From assembly GCF_009707665.1 (NCBI RefSeq), contig NZ_WLZW01000001.1, forward strand, positions 620,001 through 684,000: a stretch of DNA of 64,000 bases, in the 5' to 3' direction. The first letter of the stretch is position 1; every line of letters begins with the position of its first letter. The translations under genes and the position numbers were made by a program. The stretch is from Planomicrobium sp. YIM 101495. Its GTDB lineage: Bacteria > Bacillota > Bacilli > Bacillales_A > Planococcaceae. A model generated the notes under the pieces. It saw only the letters and a program-made list of their open reading frames with translations, ran no database searches and was not told the DNA's origin. Of this stretch, positions 26,523 through 35,339 are shown in pieces.

Positions 26523-27107
26523 TTAGTTCCGATTGATATACGTAATCACTTCTGAACGTTTCACATCGTCCGTTTCGAGGAGTCCGCGTGAAACCGCAGT
26601 GACCGTTTGTGCCCCCGGCTTCTTGATGCCTCTCATCGTCATGCAGAGATGCTCCGCTTCGACCATGACATACACACCATGTGGATTCAACGTCTCCATC
26701 AGCGAGTCTGCGAGAGTCGAGGTAATGCGCTCCTGCAATTGCGGCCGTTTCGCGACCGTCTCAACAGCACGCGCTAATTTACTCAGACCAGTGACGACTC
26801 CATCACGCGGAATGTAAGCAATATGCGCTTTGCCGAAGAATGGGACGAGGTGATGCTCGCACATGGAGTAGAACGGAATGTCTTTCACAAGAACCAATTC
26901 TTCATGCCCTTCGTGGAAAACCGTCTGGAAGTATTCCTTCGGGTCTTCTGACAGCCCTGAAAAAACTTCTGCGTACATCCGCGCAACACGCTTTGGCGTA
27001 TCCTGCAAGCCTTCCCGCTCCGTATCTTCACCAACAGCTTCAAGAATCATCGCAACCGCTTTTTCTATTTTATCCAGATCAACTTTACCTGCACCGATAT
27101 CAATCAC
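26523..27107 (-). CDS. folE: GTP cyclohydrolase I
   Basis: Converts GTP to dihydroneopterin triphosphate, first step of folate synthesis. The 194-residue protein has the zinc-binding [18 protein letters not shown] block and the downstream cysteine in [15 protein letters not shown]. It starts with GTG at 27107, 7 nt after AGGAGG. It forms a pair with mtrB, known in B. subtilis as mtrA-mtrB. Confidence 0.96.
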   Translation of the reverse strand: MIDIGAGKVDLDKIEKAVAMILEAVGEDTEREGLQDTPKRVARMYAEVFSGLSEDPKEYFQTVFHEGHEELVLVKDIPFYSMCEHHLVPFFGKAHIAYIPRDGVVTGLSKLARAVETVAKRPQLQERITSTLADSLMETLNPHGVYVMVEAEHLCMTMRGIKKPGAQTVTAVSRGLLETDDVKRSEVITYINRN

Positions 27108-27240
27108 TCTGCTTCCTCCTGTAAGGGCATCAAGTCATGCCTATTCACCAGAAGCTGCAAGGACGCGCAGCTTTCTGCAATTAGTCGTTATCAAGAAAAT
27201 TCTAGCACAAGGGCCCGCGTTTCGCAAAAATGTGGGCTGA

Positions 27241-27530
27241 CCGAAAAGCGCAAGCGCCTGTCCAGCTCTGACAGGCATAAGACGGACCCGCGAAGCGACG
27301 CTCTTTGCCGCTTAGTTGGGCCGGATTATGACCCGAAGAGCTAGGCGCTGGAGCCTAGACACCGAAAAGCGCAAGCGGCCGTTTAGACCCGACAAGCGCT
27401 GGAGGCTTTGCGAATGATGGCGCACTTCAGCCTTCAGGCGTAAAGACGAAGCGTCTCGAGGGGCTGGCCGCTGGAGCCTGGACACCGAAAAGCGCAAGCG
27501 GCTTGTTCAGATTCGATGGGCATAAGCCCT
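27241..27530. repeat. Tandem structured repeat, 121-123 bp units
   Basis: Units begin at 27241, 27362 and 27485, each with CCGAAAAGCGCAAGCG; the first two end in CGCTGGAGCCT.GACA and the third is cut short. Each full unit is closed by an inverted repeat: AGCGCCT/AGGCGCT in unit 1 and AGCGGCC/GGCCGCT in unit 2, so the stem is kept while the sequence changes. Internal sequence diverges. I recall repeats starting GAAAAGCGCAAGCG as common in Bacillus-group genomes. Confidence 0.8.
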
Positions 27531-27544
27531 ATGTATACATTCAA

Positions 27545-27592
27545 GAAAAAAGAATGGCTCCCGCAGACCAGAAAGTCCGAAGAAGCCATTCT
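27545..27592 (-). terminator. Terminator after hbs
   Basis: On the minus strand AGAATGGCT pairs with AGCCATTCT around a 24-nt loop that can pair further, followed by TTTTTTCTTG, 16 bp beyond the hbs stop. Confidence 0.8.
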
Positions 27593-27608
27593 ATGTACAG
27601 TGCTTTGA

Positions 27609-27881
27609 TTATTTCACAGCATCTTTAAGAGCTTTGCCTGGTTTGAATGCTGGAACTTTACTAGCAGCGATCTCGATCTCTGCGCCTGTCTGCGGGTTAC
27701 GGCCTTTGCGGGCTGCACGTTCGCGGACTTCGAAGTTACCGAATCCGATCAACTGTACTTTTTCACCTTTTGTCAATGCGTCTTGAATTGCATCAAAAGC
27801 TGCATCGACTGCTTTAGAAGCATCTTTACGTGAAAGTTCTGCTGCTTCAGCAACAGCGTTTACTAGTTCTGTCTTGTTCAT
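27609..27881 (-). CDS. hbs: DNA-binding protein HU
   Basis: A 90-residue nucleoid protein that bends DNA. The sequence [20 protein letters not shown] and the beta-arm [12 protein letters not shown] with K/P-rich end [15 protein letters not shown] are diagnostic of the HU/HBsu family. The start at 27881 follows AGGAGGTG by 6 nt, a very strong site consistent with high expression. In B. subtilis spoIVA lies directly upstream; it is absent here. Confidence 0.97.
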   Translation of the reverse strand: MNKTELVNAVAEAAELSRKDASKAVDAAFDAIQDALTKGEKVQLIGFGNFEVRERAARKGRNPQTGAEIEIAASKVPAFKPGKALKDAVK

Positions 27882-27933
27882 ACCATTCACCTCCTCTCAA
27901 AGGGGATGCAAATCGTTCAAGCCTGTAAAAAGA

Positions 27934-27962
27934 GTATCACAACGAAAAACGCATAGCAACAA
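27934..27962 (-). promoter_or_regulatory. Probable sigma-A promoter for hbs
   Basis: On the minus strand TTGTTG (27957-27962), 17 nt, TGATAC (27934-27939), about 50 bp before the hbs start codon. Confidence 0.5.
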
Positions 27963-28054
27963 CAATCCTCGGGCTTTTTACCGAAAAAGAAGAGATTCGG
28001 CGTGAACATTTCAACTATATGCTTTTTTAGCGAAAAAATTGTGCTTTCGGTTCC

Positions 28055-28771
28055 TCAGTTCTCTAGGAAAACCGGTTCGCCGTTTTCATCCACCGTATAA
28101 GGAAGTGAGTACGCAGGAACGACTGGATGGTCTGCATATAGCAGGAATCGAATATCTTCCCCCCGCTCGATTTCCCCGTCGTATTCCTGAAGAGCACTAT
28201 ACAGGTCGATCGAATAGTCGACGAAGACCTGTCCCTTCCCGTTCACGATAAACGGCAATCCGCGCCCTGTATAAGGACTTGTAACTTCCTGGCTACCCGA
28301 GAATCCCATCGCTTCATAATTGAGCTTGTATACATTGTCCGCAATGGTCTCAGCGATCGGTGCTCGGCCTCCGTTAGCGCCTTTGCGGATATTGATGGAA
28401 CGGATCGATTCCGGAATCTGCAGATCCACCAGCTTGACTGTCGGATTCTCTTCCACATCCATCAGCACGTATTGGAAAATGCCACCCGTCTCGAAAGCGT
28501 TCGGTGGAATCTCCGGCATATAATCCGGCACGATCTTTGCAAAATCTATCGGATATTTGATGTATTGGTCGACCTCTTGATCACGTGTCTTGATCGGCAA
28601 TAGGCCGCCAGACGCTTCCTGATACCGCTCGACCGCGTTCTGGACGGATTGTATTTGTTCTTCATAAGGAATCATCGTGCCCGCCTTTTCGCTATCCGGC
28701 ATCATGCAGCCTGACAAGATCAGCACACTTCCGACCAACGTCGCCAATAATGCTTTCATCTTCATTTTCAC
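28055..28771 (-). CDS. yphF: YphF-like lipoprotein
   Basis: A 238-residue lipoprotein of unknown function. The signal peptide ends in the lipobox LILSGC, so Cys20 or so would be lipidated and the protein anchored outside the membrane. The start is a GTG at 28771 (VKMKMKALLATLV) placed 7 nt after AGGGGGT. Position between hbs and yphE, and length, match B. subtilis YphF. No catalytic motif was seen. It lies 4 bp beyond yphE, so the two are probably cotranscribed. Confidence 0.82.
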   Translation of the reverse strand: MKMKMKALLATLVGSVLILSGCMMPDSEKAGTMIPYEEQIQSVQNAVERYQEASGGLLPIKTRDQEVDQYIKYPIDFAKIVPDYMPEIPPNAFETGGIFQYVLMDVEENPTVKLVDLQIPESIRSINIRKGANGGRAPIAETIADNVYKLNYEAMGFSGSQEVTSPYTGRGLPFIVNGKGQVFVDYSIDLYSALQEYDGEIERGEDIRFLLYADHPVVPAYSLPYTVDENGEPVFLEN

Positions 28772-28775
28772 TAGG

Positions 28776-28976
28776 TCAACCCCCTGTCGGTCCAGTGAAT
28801 ACAGTGAATACCATAATAAAGAAACCAAGGATCAATAACACATATGCAACTAATGCAACTACGAATTTCACAGGGCCGTATTTAATTTTGTAACGGCTCA
28901 AATAGATCAGTACCATTGACAGGATCAAAAAAGCGATGCCTGCAAAGGAAACCCACATTTTATCTAACGAACTCAT
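28776..28976 (-). CDS. yphE: YphE-like small membrane protein (DUF2768)
   Basis: A 66-residue protein with two hydrophobic helices (about 10-27 and 37-57) separated by a basic turn SRYKIKYG. It fits the DUF2768 family and B. subtilis YphE by size and position. Function unknown. It begins after the gpsA terminator and is followed directly by the lipoprotein gene. Confidence 0.85.
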   Translation of the reverse strand: MSSLDKMWVSFAGIAFLILSMVLIYLSRYKIKYGPVKFVVALVAYVLLILGFFIMVFTVFTGPTGG

Positions 28977-29010
28977 TGGATTGCCGCCTTTCTAAAAAGT
29001 CTCACCGCTT

Positions 29011-29016
29011 AGTATA
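29011..29016 (-). promoter_or_regulatory. Possible -10 element for yphE-yphF
   Basis: On the minus strand TATACT about 36 bp before the yphE start. A -35 (TTGGCT) would lie within the gpsA terminator with a short 15-nt spacer, so this is tentative. Confidence 0.3.
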
Positions 29017-29021
29017 ACATA

Positions 29022-29049
29022 GAAAAAGAAGAGCCAAAAAGAGCTCTTC
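29022..29049 (-). terminator. Terminator after gpsA
   Basis: On the minus strand GAAGAGC, an 8-nt loop and GCTCTTC, followed by TTTTTCT, 17 bp beyond the gpsA stop. Confidence 0.75.
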
Positions 29050-29066
29050 CCTCTACTTTGTGACAA

Positions 29067-30086
29067 TTATAGCAAGTCGATCAAATCGGCCATTTCGTTC
29101 TTCTTCATCCGATTCATCAAGTTCCCGACCGCTTCTTCTGTCGTCGTCTCTTCGAACAGCACTTCGTATAGGGCGTTCGTGATCGGCATCAGAACATCGT
29201 ACTTGGCAGCCAGCTGATACGCCGCTTTCGTTGTGCGGATCCCTTCCACGACCATTCCCATTTCACTCAGCACTTCTTCGATCGATTTGCCTTTGCCGAG
29301 CATGTTCCCCGCACGCCAGTTGCGTGAATGCGGGCTTGTGCACGTAACAATCAAATCACCGACACCTGACAGGCCAGAGAACGTCAATGGGGTTGCGCCC
29401 ATCTTGACGCCGAGCCGGGCGATTTCAGCCAAGCCACGCGTCATGAGCGCTGCTTTAGCGTTGTCGCCATATCCTAGGCCGTCCGTGATGCCGACAGCGA
29501 GGGCGATGATGTTCTTCAACGCTCCGCCGATTTCGACACCGATGACGTCCGTGTGCGTATAGACGCGGAAATAATGGTTCATGAACAAATCTTGTACCCG
29601 CTTCGCAGAAGCTAAGTTCTCACATGCTGCTGTGATCGTTGTCGGATGCTCAAGAACCACTTCTTCTGCGTGGCTTGGACCTGACAAGACTACGACGTCC
29701 TCGATCCATTCAGCCGGGATTTCATCCCGGATCATCTCGGAAACACGCTTCAGCGAGTCTGGTTCAATCCCTTTGGACACATGGACGAAAAGGACCGGCT
29801 CCTCAAGACGCGCTGCGATATCGCGGCATACTTCACGAATCGCCTTCGTTGGCACTGCAATAATGAATACTTTTGCGTGCGCAACTGCTTGGTCGATTGA
29901 CGACGTTGCTCGAAGCGTTTCCGGCAGACGGATTTCTTTTAAATACTTTTCATTCGAATGAAGATTGATTTCCTGTGCCTGGTCCGCGCGGTGTGTCCAC
30001 ATAAGCGTGTCACAGTCGTTTTGGGCAAGCACGTATCCAAGGGCCGTTCCCCAGCTGCCCGCTCCGAATACTGAAACTTTATCCAC
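29067..30086 (-). CDS. gpsA: NAD(P)H-dependent glycerol-3-phosphate dehydrogenase
   Basis: Reduces dihydroxyacetone phosphate to sn-glycerol 3-phosphate, the backbone of phospholipids. The 339-residue protein has the nucleotide-binding GAGSWGTALGYVLAQN at residues 8-23, and the catalytic region GGALKNIIALAVGITDGLGY with its conserved lysine. It starts with GTG, 5 nt after AGGAGGGG. It follows der by 21 bp, as in B. subtilis, and is closed by its own terminator. Confidence 0.96.
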   Translation of the reverse strand: MDKVSVFGAGSWGTALGYVLAQNDCDTLMWTHRADQAQEINLHSNEKYLKEIRLPETLRATSSIDQAVAHAKVFIIAVPTKAIREVCRDIAARLEEPVLFVHVSKGIEPDSLKRVSEMIRDEIPAEWIEDVVVLSGPSHAEEVVLEHPTTITAACENLASAKRVQDLFMNHYFRVYTHTDVIGVEIGGALKNIIALAVGITDGLGYGDNAKAALMTRGLAEIARLGVKMGATPLTFSGLSGVGDLIVTCTSPHSRNWRAGNMLGKGKSIEEVLSEMGMVVEGIRTTKAAYQLAAKYDVLMPITNALYEVLFEETTTEEAVGNLMNRMKKNEMADLIDLL

Positions 30087-30107
30087 ATTAACCCCTCCTA
30101 GACATAG

Positions 30108-31418
30108 TCACGTCCGTGCGCGTGTGATGAGGTGAAGGGGTGTCCCTTCGAAATCAAAGCTTTCACGCAGACGGTTTTGAAGAAAACGCTCATACGAGAA
30201 GTGCATGAGATCCGGTTCGTTTACGAACACGACAAATGTTGGCGGCTGTACAGCCACTTGTGTCGCATAATAAACACGGAGACGTTTCCCTTTTTCCGAT
30301 GGTGCCGGATTTCGTGCCACAGCATCTTCAATGACTTCGTTCAAGACACTGGACTGGATCCGGCGCATGTGGTTTTCGTTAACGCTATTGATGATACCAA
30401 GCACTTGGTGGACCCGTTTGCCGCTCAATGCGGAAACGAACATGATCGGTGCATAATCAAGGAATTGGAAATGCTCCCGGATGGTTTGCGTCATCACGTT
30501 CATGGTTTTCTCATCTTTTTCGACAGCATCCCATTTGTTGACGACGATGATGACACCTTTACCCGCTTCGTGGGCATAGCCTGCAATCTTCTTGTCCTGT
30601 TCCTGGATGCCTTCTTCGCCGTTCAGGACGACGAGTACGACATTCGAACGTTCGATCGCCCGCAGTGCACGGAGCACACTGTATTTCTCAGTCGTCTCAT
30701 ACACTTTCCCTTTTTTGCGCATTCCGGCTGTATCAATGATGACATACGGCTGGTCATTGTATTCATACTGCGTATCCACTGCGTCGCGTGTCGTACCAGC
30801 GACGTCGCTGACGATGACCCGCTCTTCTCCCAAGAATGAATTGACAAGCGAGGATTTCCCTACGTTCGGACGGCCGATCAACGAGAACTTGATTGTATCA
30901 TCCGGGTATTCTTCTTCATCTTGTTTCGGGAAGTTCTTCGCGACTTCATCAAGCAAGTCCCCAAGCCCTAGGCCGTGTGAGCCGGAAATCGGATATGGCT
31001 CACCCATGCCAAGTGTGTAAAAGTCATACAGCATGTGGCGCATTTCCGGGTTGTCGATCTTGTTGACTGCAAGAACGACCGGTTTTTTGGCGCGGTAAAG
31101 AATCTTCGCAACTTGCTCATCTTGCACAGTTACACCGTCGCGACCGTTCACAAGGAAAATGATGACGTCCGCTTCGTCCATTGCAATCTCCGCTTGTTGA
31201 CGGATCTGCTCAAGGAACGGTTCGTCGGACAGGTCGATTCCTCCTGTGTCGATGATATTGAATTCGTGTGTCAGCCACTCTGCGGAACTATAGATACGGT
31301 CCCGTGTGACGCCTGGGATATCTTCTACGATCGAAATCCGTTCACCGACGACGCGGTTGAAGATTGTCGATTTCCCTACGTTCGGCCGGCCAACGATTGC
31401 TACTACCGGTTTAGACAT
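30108..31418 (-). CDS. der: Ribosome-assembly GTPase Der (EngA)
   Basis: Essential tandem GTPase acting in maturation of the 50S ribosomal subunit. Two G domains are visible, each with GRPNVGKS (residues about 10-17 and 182-189), with DTGG and DTAG motifs and NKID/NKWD specificity motifs. A C-terminal KH-like domain (about 350-436) contains [19 protein letters not shown]. The gene has an unusually long leader (about 225 nt from the best upstream promoter) with a terminator-like hairpin. Confidence 0.97.
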   Translation of the reverse strand: MSKPVVAIVGRPNVGKSTIFNRVVGERISIVEDIPGVTRDRIYSSAEWLTHEFNIIDTGGIDLSDEPFLEQIRQQAEIAMDEADVIIFLVNGRDGVTVQDEQVAKILYRAKKPVVLAVNKIDNPEMRHMLYDFYTLGMGEPYPISGSHGLGLGDLLDEVAKNFPKQDEEEYPDDTIKFSLIGRPNVGKSSLVNSFLGEERVIVSDVAGTTRDAVDTQYEYNDQPYVIIDTAGMRKKGKVYETTEKYSVLRALRAIERSNVVLVVLNGEEGIQEQDKKIAGYAHEAGKGVIIVVNKWDAVEKDEKTMNVMTQTIREHFQFLDYAPIMFVSALSGKRVHQVLGIINSVNENHMRRIQSSVLNEVIEDAVARNPAPSEKGKRLRVYYATQVAVQPPTFVVFVNEPDLMHFSYERFLQNRLRESFDFEGTPLHLITRART

Positions 31419-31568
31419 AAATTTTTCATCCTTCCAATTCTGATCTGCATATGTTGAACTTAATGAACTAAACTACCGATATTCCGTAAAACAGCTACGC
31501 TCTTTTACTCCATATCTCTTCACTATCATTTGTGAGAGCGGATGACGAGCACCATCTCTCTTTATTTA

Positions 31569-31594
31569 GAAGAAAAAGCGGAGAACGTCCGCTT
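31569..31594 (-). terminator. Terminator-like hairpin in der leader
   Basis: On the minus strand AAGCGGA, a 5-nt loop and TCCGCTT followed by TTTCTTC. It lies about 50 nt downstream of the putative der promoter. It may be a second fni terminator or an attenuator. Confidence 0.5.
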
Positions 31595-31662
31595 GGAGCG
31601 ATTTCTTCCAGCTTTTTTGAATTAAAAACTCTTCCGTTCAACCTATATTGCTATTATACACG

Positions 31663-31695
31663 AAAAAGGCGATGGCATCTGCTGAATGGCCACCG
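31663..31695 (-). terminator. Terminator after fni
   Basis: On the minus strand GCGGTGGC pairs with GCCATCGC (one G-U) and is followed by CTTTTT, starting about 19 bp beyond the fni stop. Confidence 0.65.
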
Positions 31696-31713
31696 CGCTC
31701 AAACGTGAAATTT

Positions 31714-32769
31714 TCAGTTTTTTCGTTCCTTTGCATAAATGCTCGCATCAAATCCGCGCATCGTCAAATAATGATGCAGTTCACCGGAGAGAATTGCAGG
31801 GCATTTCTTGATTTCGGGAACAGTCTTCGCTCCGAGCGCCGTCATCATGAGACGCAAGTCGTCGTGAAGGTCTACAACCTCCATAATGAGCGCTTCTTCT
31901 CCGTCTTCGATGGCTGTCCGGAGAAAACTGCCGGCAAGGCCGCATGCATTCGCGCCGAGCAGCAAGGACTTCAAGACATCTTCGCTCCCACGGATTCCGC
32001 CAGATGCAAAAATCGGCCGTTCAAAGACACTTTTCGCTTCAATGATTGCAGCGGGTGTCGGCACTCCCCACGACTGGAAGAATGCAAGCTTCCGCTGACG
32101 GCGTTCGTTCTCTACTGCCGCAAAGTTTGTCCCACCGCAGCCACTTATATCCAGTGCGGTGATGTTGATACCGGCGAGTTTCGCTGCCGCTTCAGCAGAA
32201 ATGCCGAATCCCGTTTCTTTGACGATGACCGGGACATCCACTGCGTCTGCAATCGCTTCGATACGTCCGAGGGCTCCTGTGAAATCCCGATCCCCTTCAG
32301 GCATCGTCAATTCCTGGATGACGTTCAAATGGATCTGGATGGCATTCGCGCCGATCATATCGATCGCTTGCCTCGCTTGCCGAACGGTCACTTCACTTCC
32401 CAAGTTGGCGAAAATGATGCCGTCCGGATTTTCTTCACGGACGCCAGCATAACTGGCGATTTCTTGTTCGTCTTTCAAGGCTGCCATCTGTGAACCAACA
32501 GCCATTGCAATTCCCGTCTTCTTTGCCACTCTTGCAAGAAGGCAGTTGATCTCTTCGGTTTCCAGTCCGCCGCCACCTGTCATGGCATTGATAAAAACAG
32601 GCGACTTGAGCTGCAAGTCGCCTGTTTCAGGAGTTAGATCAATATCCCCGATGCCGATATCCGGTAATGCCCGGTGGACAAGTCGGATGTCGTCAAAGAG
32701 GTTGCGCAGTTCCGTGGAAGTCGAAAGTGCATGCTTTATATGATCCCGCTTTCGTTCTGCACGAGACAT
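31714..32769 (-). CDS. fni: Type 2 isopentenyl-diphosphate isomerase
   Basis: FMN- and NADPH-dependent enzyme that interconverts IPP and DMAPP for isoprenoid synthesis. The 351-residue TIM-barrel protein has RKRDHIKHAL at the N-terminus, the NAMTGGG flavin stretch, HLNVIQELTMPEGDRDF and the phosphate-binding GGIRGSEDVLKSLLLGA. It begins 1 bp beyond the S1-domain gene, so it is in the cmk-plsC-ypfD-fni run. It supplies DMAPP for the heptaprenyl chain made by HepST. Confidence 0.95.
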   Translation of the reverse strand: MSRAERKRDHIKHALSTSTELRNLFDDIRLVHRALPDIGIGDIDLTPETGDLQLKSPVFINAMTGGGGLETEEINCLLARVAKKTGIAMAVGSQMAALKDEQEIASYAGVREENPDGIIFANLGSEVTVRQARQAIDMIGANAIQIHLNVIQELTMPEGDRDFTGALGRIEAIADAVDVPVIVKETGFGISAEAAAKLAGINITALDISGCGGTNFAAVENERRQRKLAFFQSWGVPTPAAIIEAKSVFERPIFASGGIRGSEDVLKSLLLGANACGLAGSFLRTAIEDGEEALIMEVVDLHDDLRLMMTALGAKTVPEIKKCPAILSGELHHYLTMRGFDASIYAKERKN

Positions 32770-32770
32770 A

Positions 32771-33916
32771 TTACTCCGGTTTAAAACCTTTCAGTTTATC
32801 GCCGATGACGTCACTGATTGAGAAGCCTGTAGATTCTTCCGGCATTTCATAATCCGAATGGTCTTCTTCCGCCTCTTTCTCGACCATTTCCTTGATGCTG
32901 AGTGACAGGCGTTTCTCTTCTTTGTTCGCATCCAACACTTTCACTTGTACTTCCTGACCTTCCGTCAGTACTTCGTGAGGTGTTGCGATGTGTTTATGTG
33001 CGACCTGGGAAATGTGGACGAGTCCTTCTACTCCAGGAAGCACTTCGACGAATGCACCGTAGCTGACAAGGCGCTTCACCGTTCCTGTATGGACCGATCC
33101 ACGCGGAGCCTGCTCTTCGATGTTTTCCCATGGTCCAGGAAGAGTATCTTTAATCGACAAGGAGATGCGCTCGGAATCACGGTCGACAGAAAGGACTTTG
33201 ACTTTCACTTCCTGTCCTTCCGTCACAACATCGGACACTTTCTCGACATGCTCATGCGACAGCTGGGAAATGTGGACAAGTCCATCCACTCCGCCAATGT
33301 CTACAAACGCACCGAATGAGGCAATGCGCTGTACTTTTCCATCAAGGACGTCCCCAGCATGGATATTGCCCATGACTTCTTCTTTCTGGGATTCCTTCTC
33401 TTGCTCGACCACTGCCCGGTGAGACAAGATCAAGCGATTGTTCTCTTTCTCCATTTCGACGATTTTGAACGTCAATTCGCGTCCTTTATAATCTTCGAAG
33501 CTCTCGACGAAATAGTCTTCAACTAAAGAAGCCGGAACAAAGCCACGGACGCCTAGGTCCACTACGAGACCACCTTTGACGACGTCCTTCACTTCCGCAG
33601 TAATGATTTCACCTGATTCGAATTTGCTTTCCAAGTCATCCCATGCTTGTTCCGCATCGACTTTACGCTTGGACAAGACAAAATTCTCATCTTCCACTTT
33701 TGTAATGATCAATTCGAGTTCATCGCCGGCCTTCACCGAATCAGAAGCTTTCTCGATATGGAGACTCGACAATTCACTAATCGGGATCACACCATCAAAT
33801 GGAGCACCTTCAATCGTTACTGTCACTGCTTTGTCTTCGATTTTTTCAACGATACCTTTTACACGGTCCCCTACTTGAAAACCGCTGTTTTCCATCATGT
33901 TCGTTTCCTCTGACAT
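32771..33916 (-). CDS. ypfD: S1 RNA-binding domain protein (ribosomal protein S1 homologue)
   Basis: A 381-residue protein with four S1 domains (about 15-85, 100-170, 187-257 and 274-344), each with GxF/GxV and [15 protein letters not shown] motifs. This is the short four-repeat S1 typical of Bacillales, not the six-repeat protein of proteobacteria; its B. subtilis equivalent is not essential. It should bind mRNA and may associate with the 30S subunit. AAGGAGGG lies 6 nt before the start. It is cotranscribed with fni. Confidence 0.92.
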   Translation of the reverse strand: MSEETNMMENSGFQVGDRVKGIVEKIEDKAVTVTIEGAPFDGVIPISELSSLHIEKASDSVKAGDELELIITKVEDENFVLSKRKVDAEQAWDDLESKFESGEIITAEVKDVVKGGLVVDLGVRGFVPASLVEDYFVESFEDYKGRELTFKIVEMEKENNRLILSHRAVVEQEKESQKEEVMGNIHAGDVLDGKVQRIASFGAFVDIGGVDGLVHISQLSHEHVEKVSDVVTEGQEVKVKVLSVDRDSERISLSIKDTLPGPWENIEEQAPRGSVHTGTVKRLVSYGAFVEVLPGVEGLVHISQVAHKHIATPHEVLTEGQEVQVKVLDANKEEKRLSLSIKEMVEKEAEEDHSDYEMPEESTGFSISDVIGDKLKGFKPE

Positions 33917-33984
33917 AAGTAGCCCTCCTTCACAAACTATCCAACTTCTATTTTATGCGAATTCTCTAATAAAAACAAAAATTA

Positions 33985-34575
33985 TCACTTATTATTATGG
34001 TATTCGTCCAGAATTCCCTGGATATTCGCCATAATCACTTCTGTCACTTCTTCAGCCGATGCTTTTCGCTCACGATAAGGAGCCATGAGAATCGGTTCTC
34101 CAAAGACGATTTGGACTTTCTTGAAGCGGCGGTAGGGTCCGATAATGGCACATGGAACGACATCCGCATCTCCGCGCAGCGCAAAGAAACCGGCACCGCT
34201 CAGGCCTTTCTTCAAGACACCATCAGTTGAACGTGTACCTTCCGGGAACAGTCCGACCACTTCTCCACTTTTCAACTTCTTCAATGCAGTCCGCAGTGCT
34301 TCCCGGTCGCTCATCCCGCGTTTGACGGGAAATGCATTGACCTTCGGAAGGATCTTACCCAGAACCGGTGCATTGAACAGTTCTTCTTTTGCCATGAAGT
34401 GGACCGGTCTCGGAGCCGACATGCCGACCACCGGTGGATCCAATGCATTGATGTGGTTCGTGCACAGAAGGATGCCCCCTTCTTTAGGGAATTTTTCCGT
34501 GCCGATCACCTCGAAACGGTACATCGGCTTCAAGACGATGCCAACCAAAGCTTTTCCGAATGTATATAAATTCAC
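33985..34575 (-). CDS. plsC: 1-acyl-sn-glycerol-3-phosphate acyltransferase family protein
   Basis: A 196-residue acyltransferase that probably makes phosphatidic acid from lysophosphatidic acid at the membrane. The catalytic HxxxxD is in NHINALD and the glycerol-phosphate-binding motif in FPEGTRSTDG. It starts with GTG and lies 1 bp beyond cmk, so translation is likely linked. Substrate is inferred from family; other lysophospholipid acyltransferases share these motifs. Confidence 0.9.
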   Translation of the reverse strand: MNLYTFGKALVGIVLKPMYRFEVIGTEKFPKEGGILLCTNHINALDPPVVGMSAPRPVHFMAKEELFNAPVLGKILPKVNAFPVKRGMSDREALRTALKKLKSGEVVGLFPEGTRSTDGVLKKGLSGAGFFALRGDADVVPCAIIGPYRRFKKVQIVFGEPILMAPYRERKASAEEVTEVIMANIQGILDEYHNNK

Positions 34576-34576
34576 A

Positions 34577-35251
34577 TCAGCTCAACCTTTCCTCTGCAAG
34601 TGCAAGAATTTCATCCGCTGCCTGCTCGATCGACAGCTCCGTCGTATCCAGATAGATTGCGTCTTCCGCCTGTTTCAACGGCGCCACTTTCCGCTCGCTG
34701 TCCATTTTGTCCCGCGCTGCGATTTCAGCCTGCAATTCCACTAGCGGTGTCTCGATGCCACGCAAACCATTTTCCGCAAAACGGCGTCTCGCACGCTCTT
34801 CGACAGAAGCAGACATGAAAACTTTCAGCTGTGCTGCAGGCAATACGTGTGTTCCGATATCACGGCCATCCATGACGACTCCGCGACCTTCTGCAAGGCG
34901 CTGCTGTAATTCCGCCATCTGCATCCGAACGCTTTCGTGTGCGGAGATCTCCGAAACTGCAGCAGTAACCGCCTGCGACCGGATTGCTTCCGTTACATTG
35001 TCTCCGTCCAAGAAGACAAGCTGCCCACTGTCTGATGGCTGCAGATCGATGTCCGTACTTTCCAGCAGCGCACCGATCTTTTCATTGCTCGATAGATCAA
35101 TGCCTTTGTTCAACGCTTTCAATGTGATCGCCCGGTACATAGCACCCGTATCGATATAAACATAGCCAAGGCGGCCCGCAACTATTTTCGCGATCGTACT
35201 TTTCCCCGCAGCTGCCGGACCATCTATTGCAATTTGAATTTGTGTTGTCAA
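34577..35251 (-). CDS. cmk: (d)CMP kinase
   Basis: Phosphorylates CMP and dCMP. The 224-residue protein has the P-loop GPAAAGKST near the N-terminus, YIDTGAMYRAITL and DGRDIGTHVLP. The TTG at 35251 is chosen because GAGGTG lies 6 nt upstream and the length then equals the B. subtilis enzyme; a GTG at 35260 in the same frame overlaps that site. It heads the run cmk-plsC-ypfD-fni. In B. subtilis ypfB, ypfA, ypeB and sleB lie upstream of cmk; none is present here. Confidence 0.95.
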   Translation of the reverse strand: MTTQIQIAIDGPAAAGKSTIAKIVAGRLGYVYIDTGAMYRAITLKALNKGIDLSSNEKIGALLESTDIDLQPSDSGQLVFLDGDNVTEAIRSQAVTAAVSEISAHESVRMQMAELQQRLAEGRGVVMDGRDIGTHVLPAAQLKVFMSASVEERARRRFAENGLRGIETPLVELQAEIAARDKMDSERKVAPLKQAEDAIYLDTTELSIEQAADEILALAEERLS

Positions 35252-35281
35252 CCTTGTCACCTCATCATCAGTAGTGAATAT

Positions 35282-35287
35282 ATTTTA
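35282..35287 (-). promoter_or_regulatory. Possible -10 element for cmk operon
   Basis: On the minus strand TAAAAT, with a possible -35 TTGGGA 18 nt upstream inside the prsW terminator. It would start transcription about 25 nt before cmk. Confidence 0.35.
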
Positions 35288-35294
35288 GCATAAA

Positions 35295-35329
35295 GAAAAG
35301 AATTGTCCCAAAAGAGATGAGGACAATTC
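35295..35329 (-). terminator. Terminator after prsW
   Basis: On the minus strand GAATTGTCC, a 12-nt loop and GGACAATTC followed by TTTTCTTT, 11 bp beyond the prsW stop codon. Confidence 0.8.
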
Positions 35330-35339
35330 CGTGTCAATG

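Larger units (their letters stand above)
27108..27608. other. 501-bp gene-free region with tandem hairpin repeats
   Basis: Between folE and hbs. It contains about 130 bp with nothing recognised, then 2.4 tandem units of a structured repeat (27241-27530), then the hbs terminator. No open frame here has a credible start site. Confidence 0.75.
31419..31713 (-). promoter_or_regulatory. der leader region
   Basis: 295 bp between fni and der. Reading the minus strand it holds the fni terminator, a -10 like TATAAT (31653-31658), a terminator-like hairpin at 31569-31594 and then about 150 nt with no recognised element before der. The -35 of the promoter is weak. Confidence 0.4.

Noticed and set aside
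27241-27530. Possible CRISPR array from three copies of CCGAAAAGCGCAAGCG
   Set aside because: Spacing of about 122 bp, only three copies, related sequence between the copies, and no cas genes. It is a tandem structured repeat.
31648-32493. 281-codon plus-strand frame antisense to fni
   Set aside because: Shadow of a clearly real gene on the other strand; no start site and low-complexity composition.
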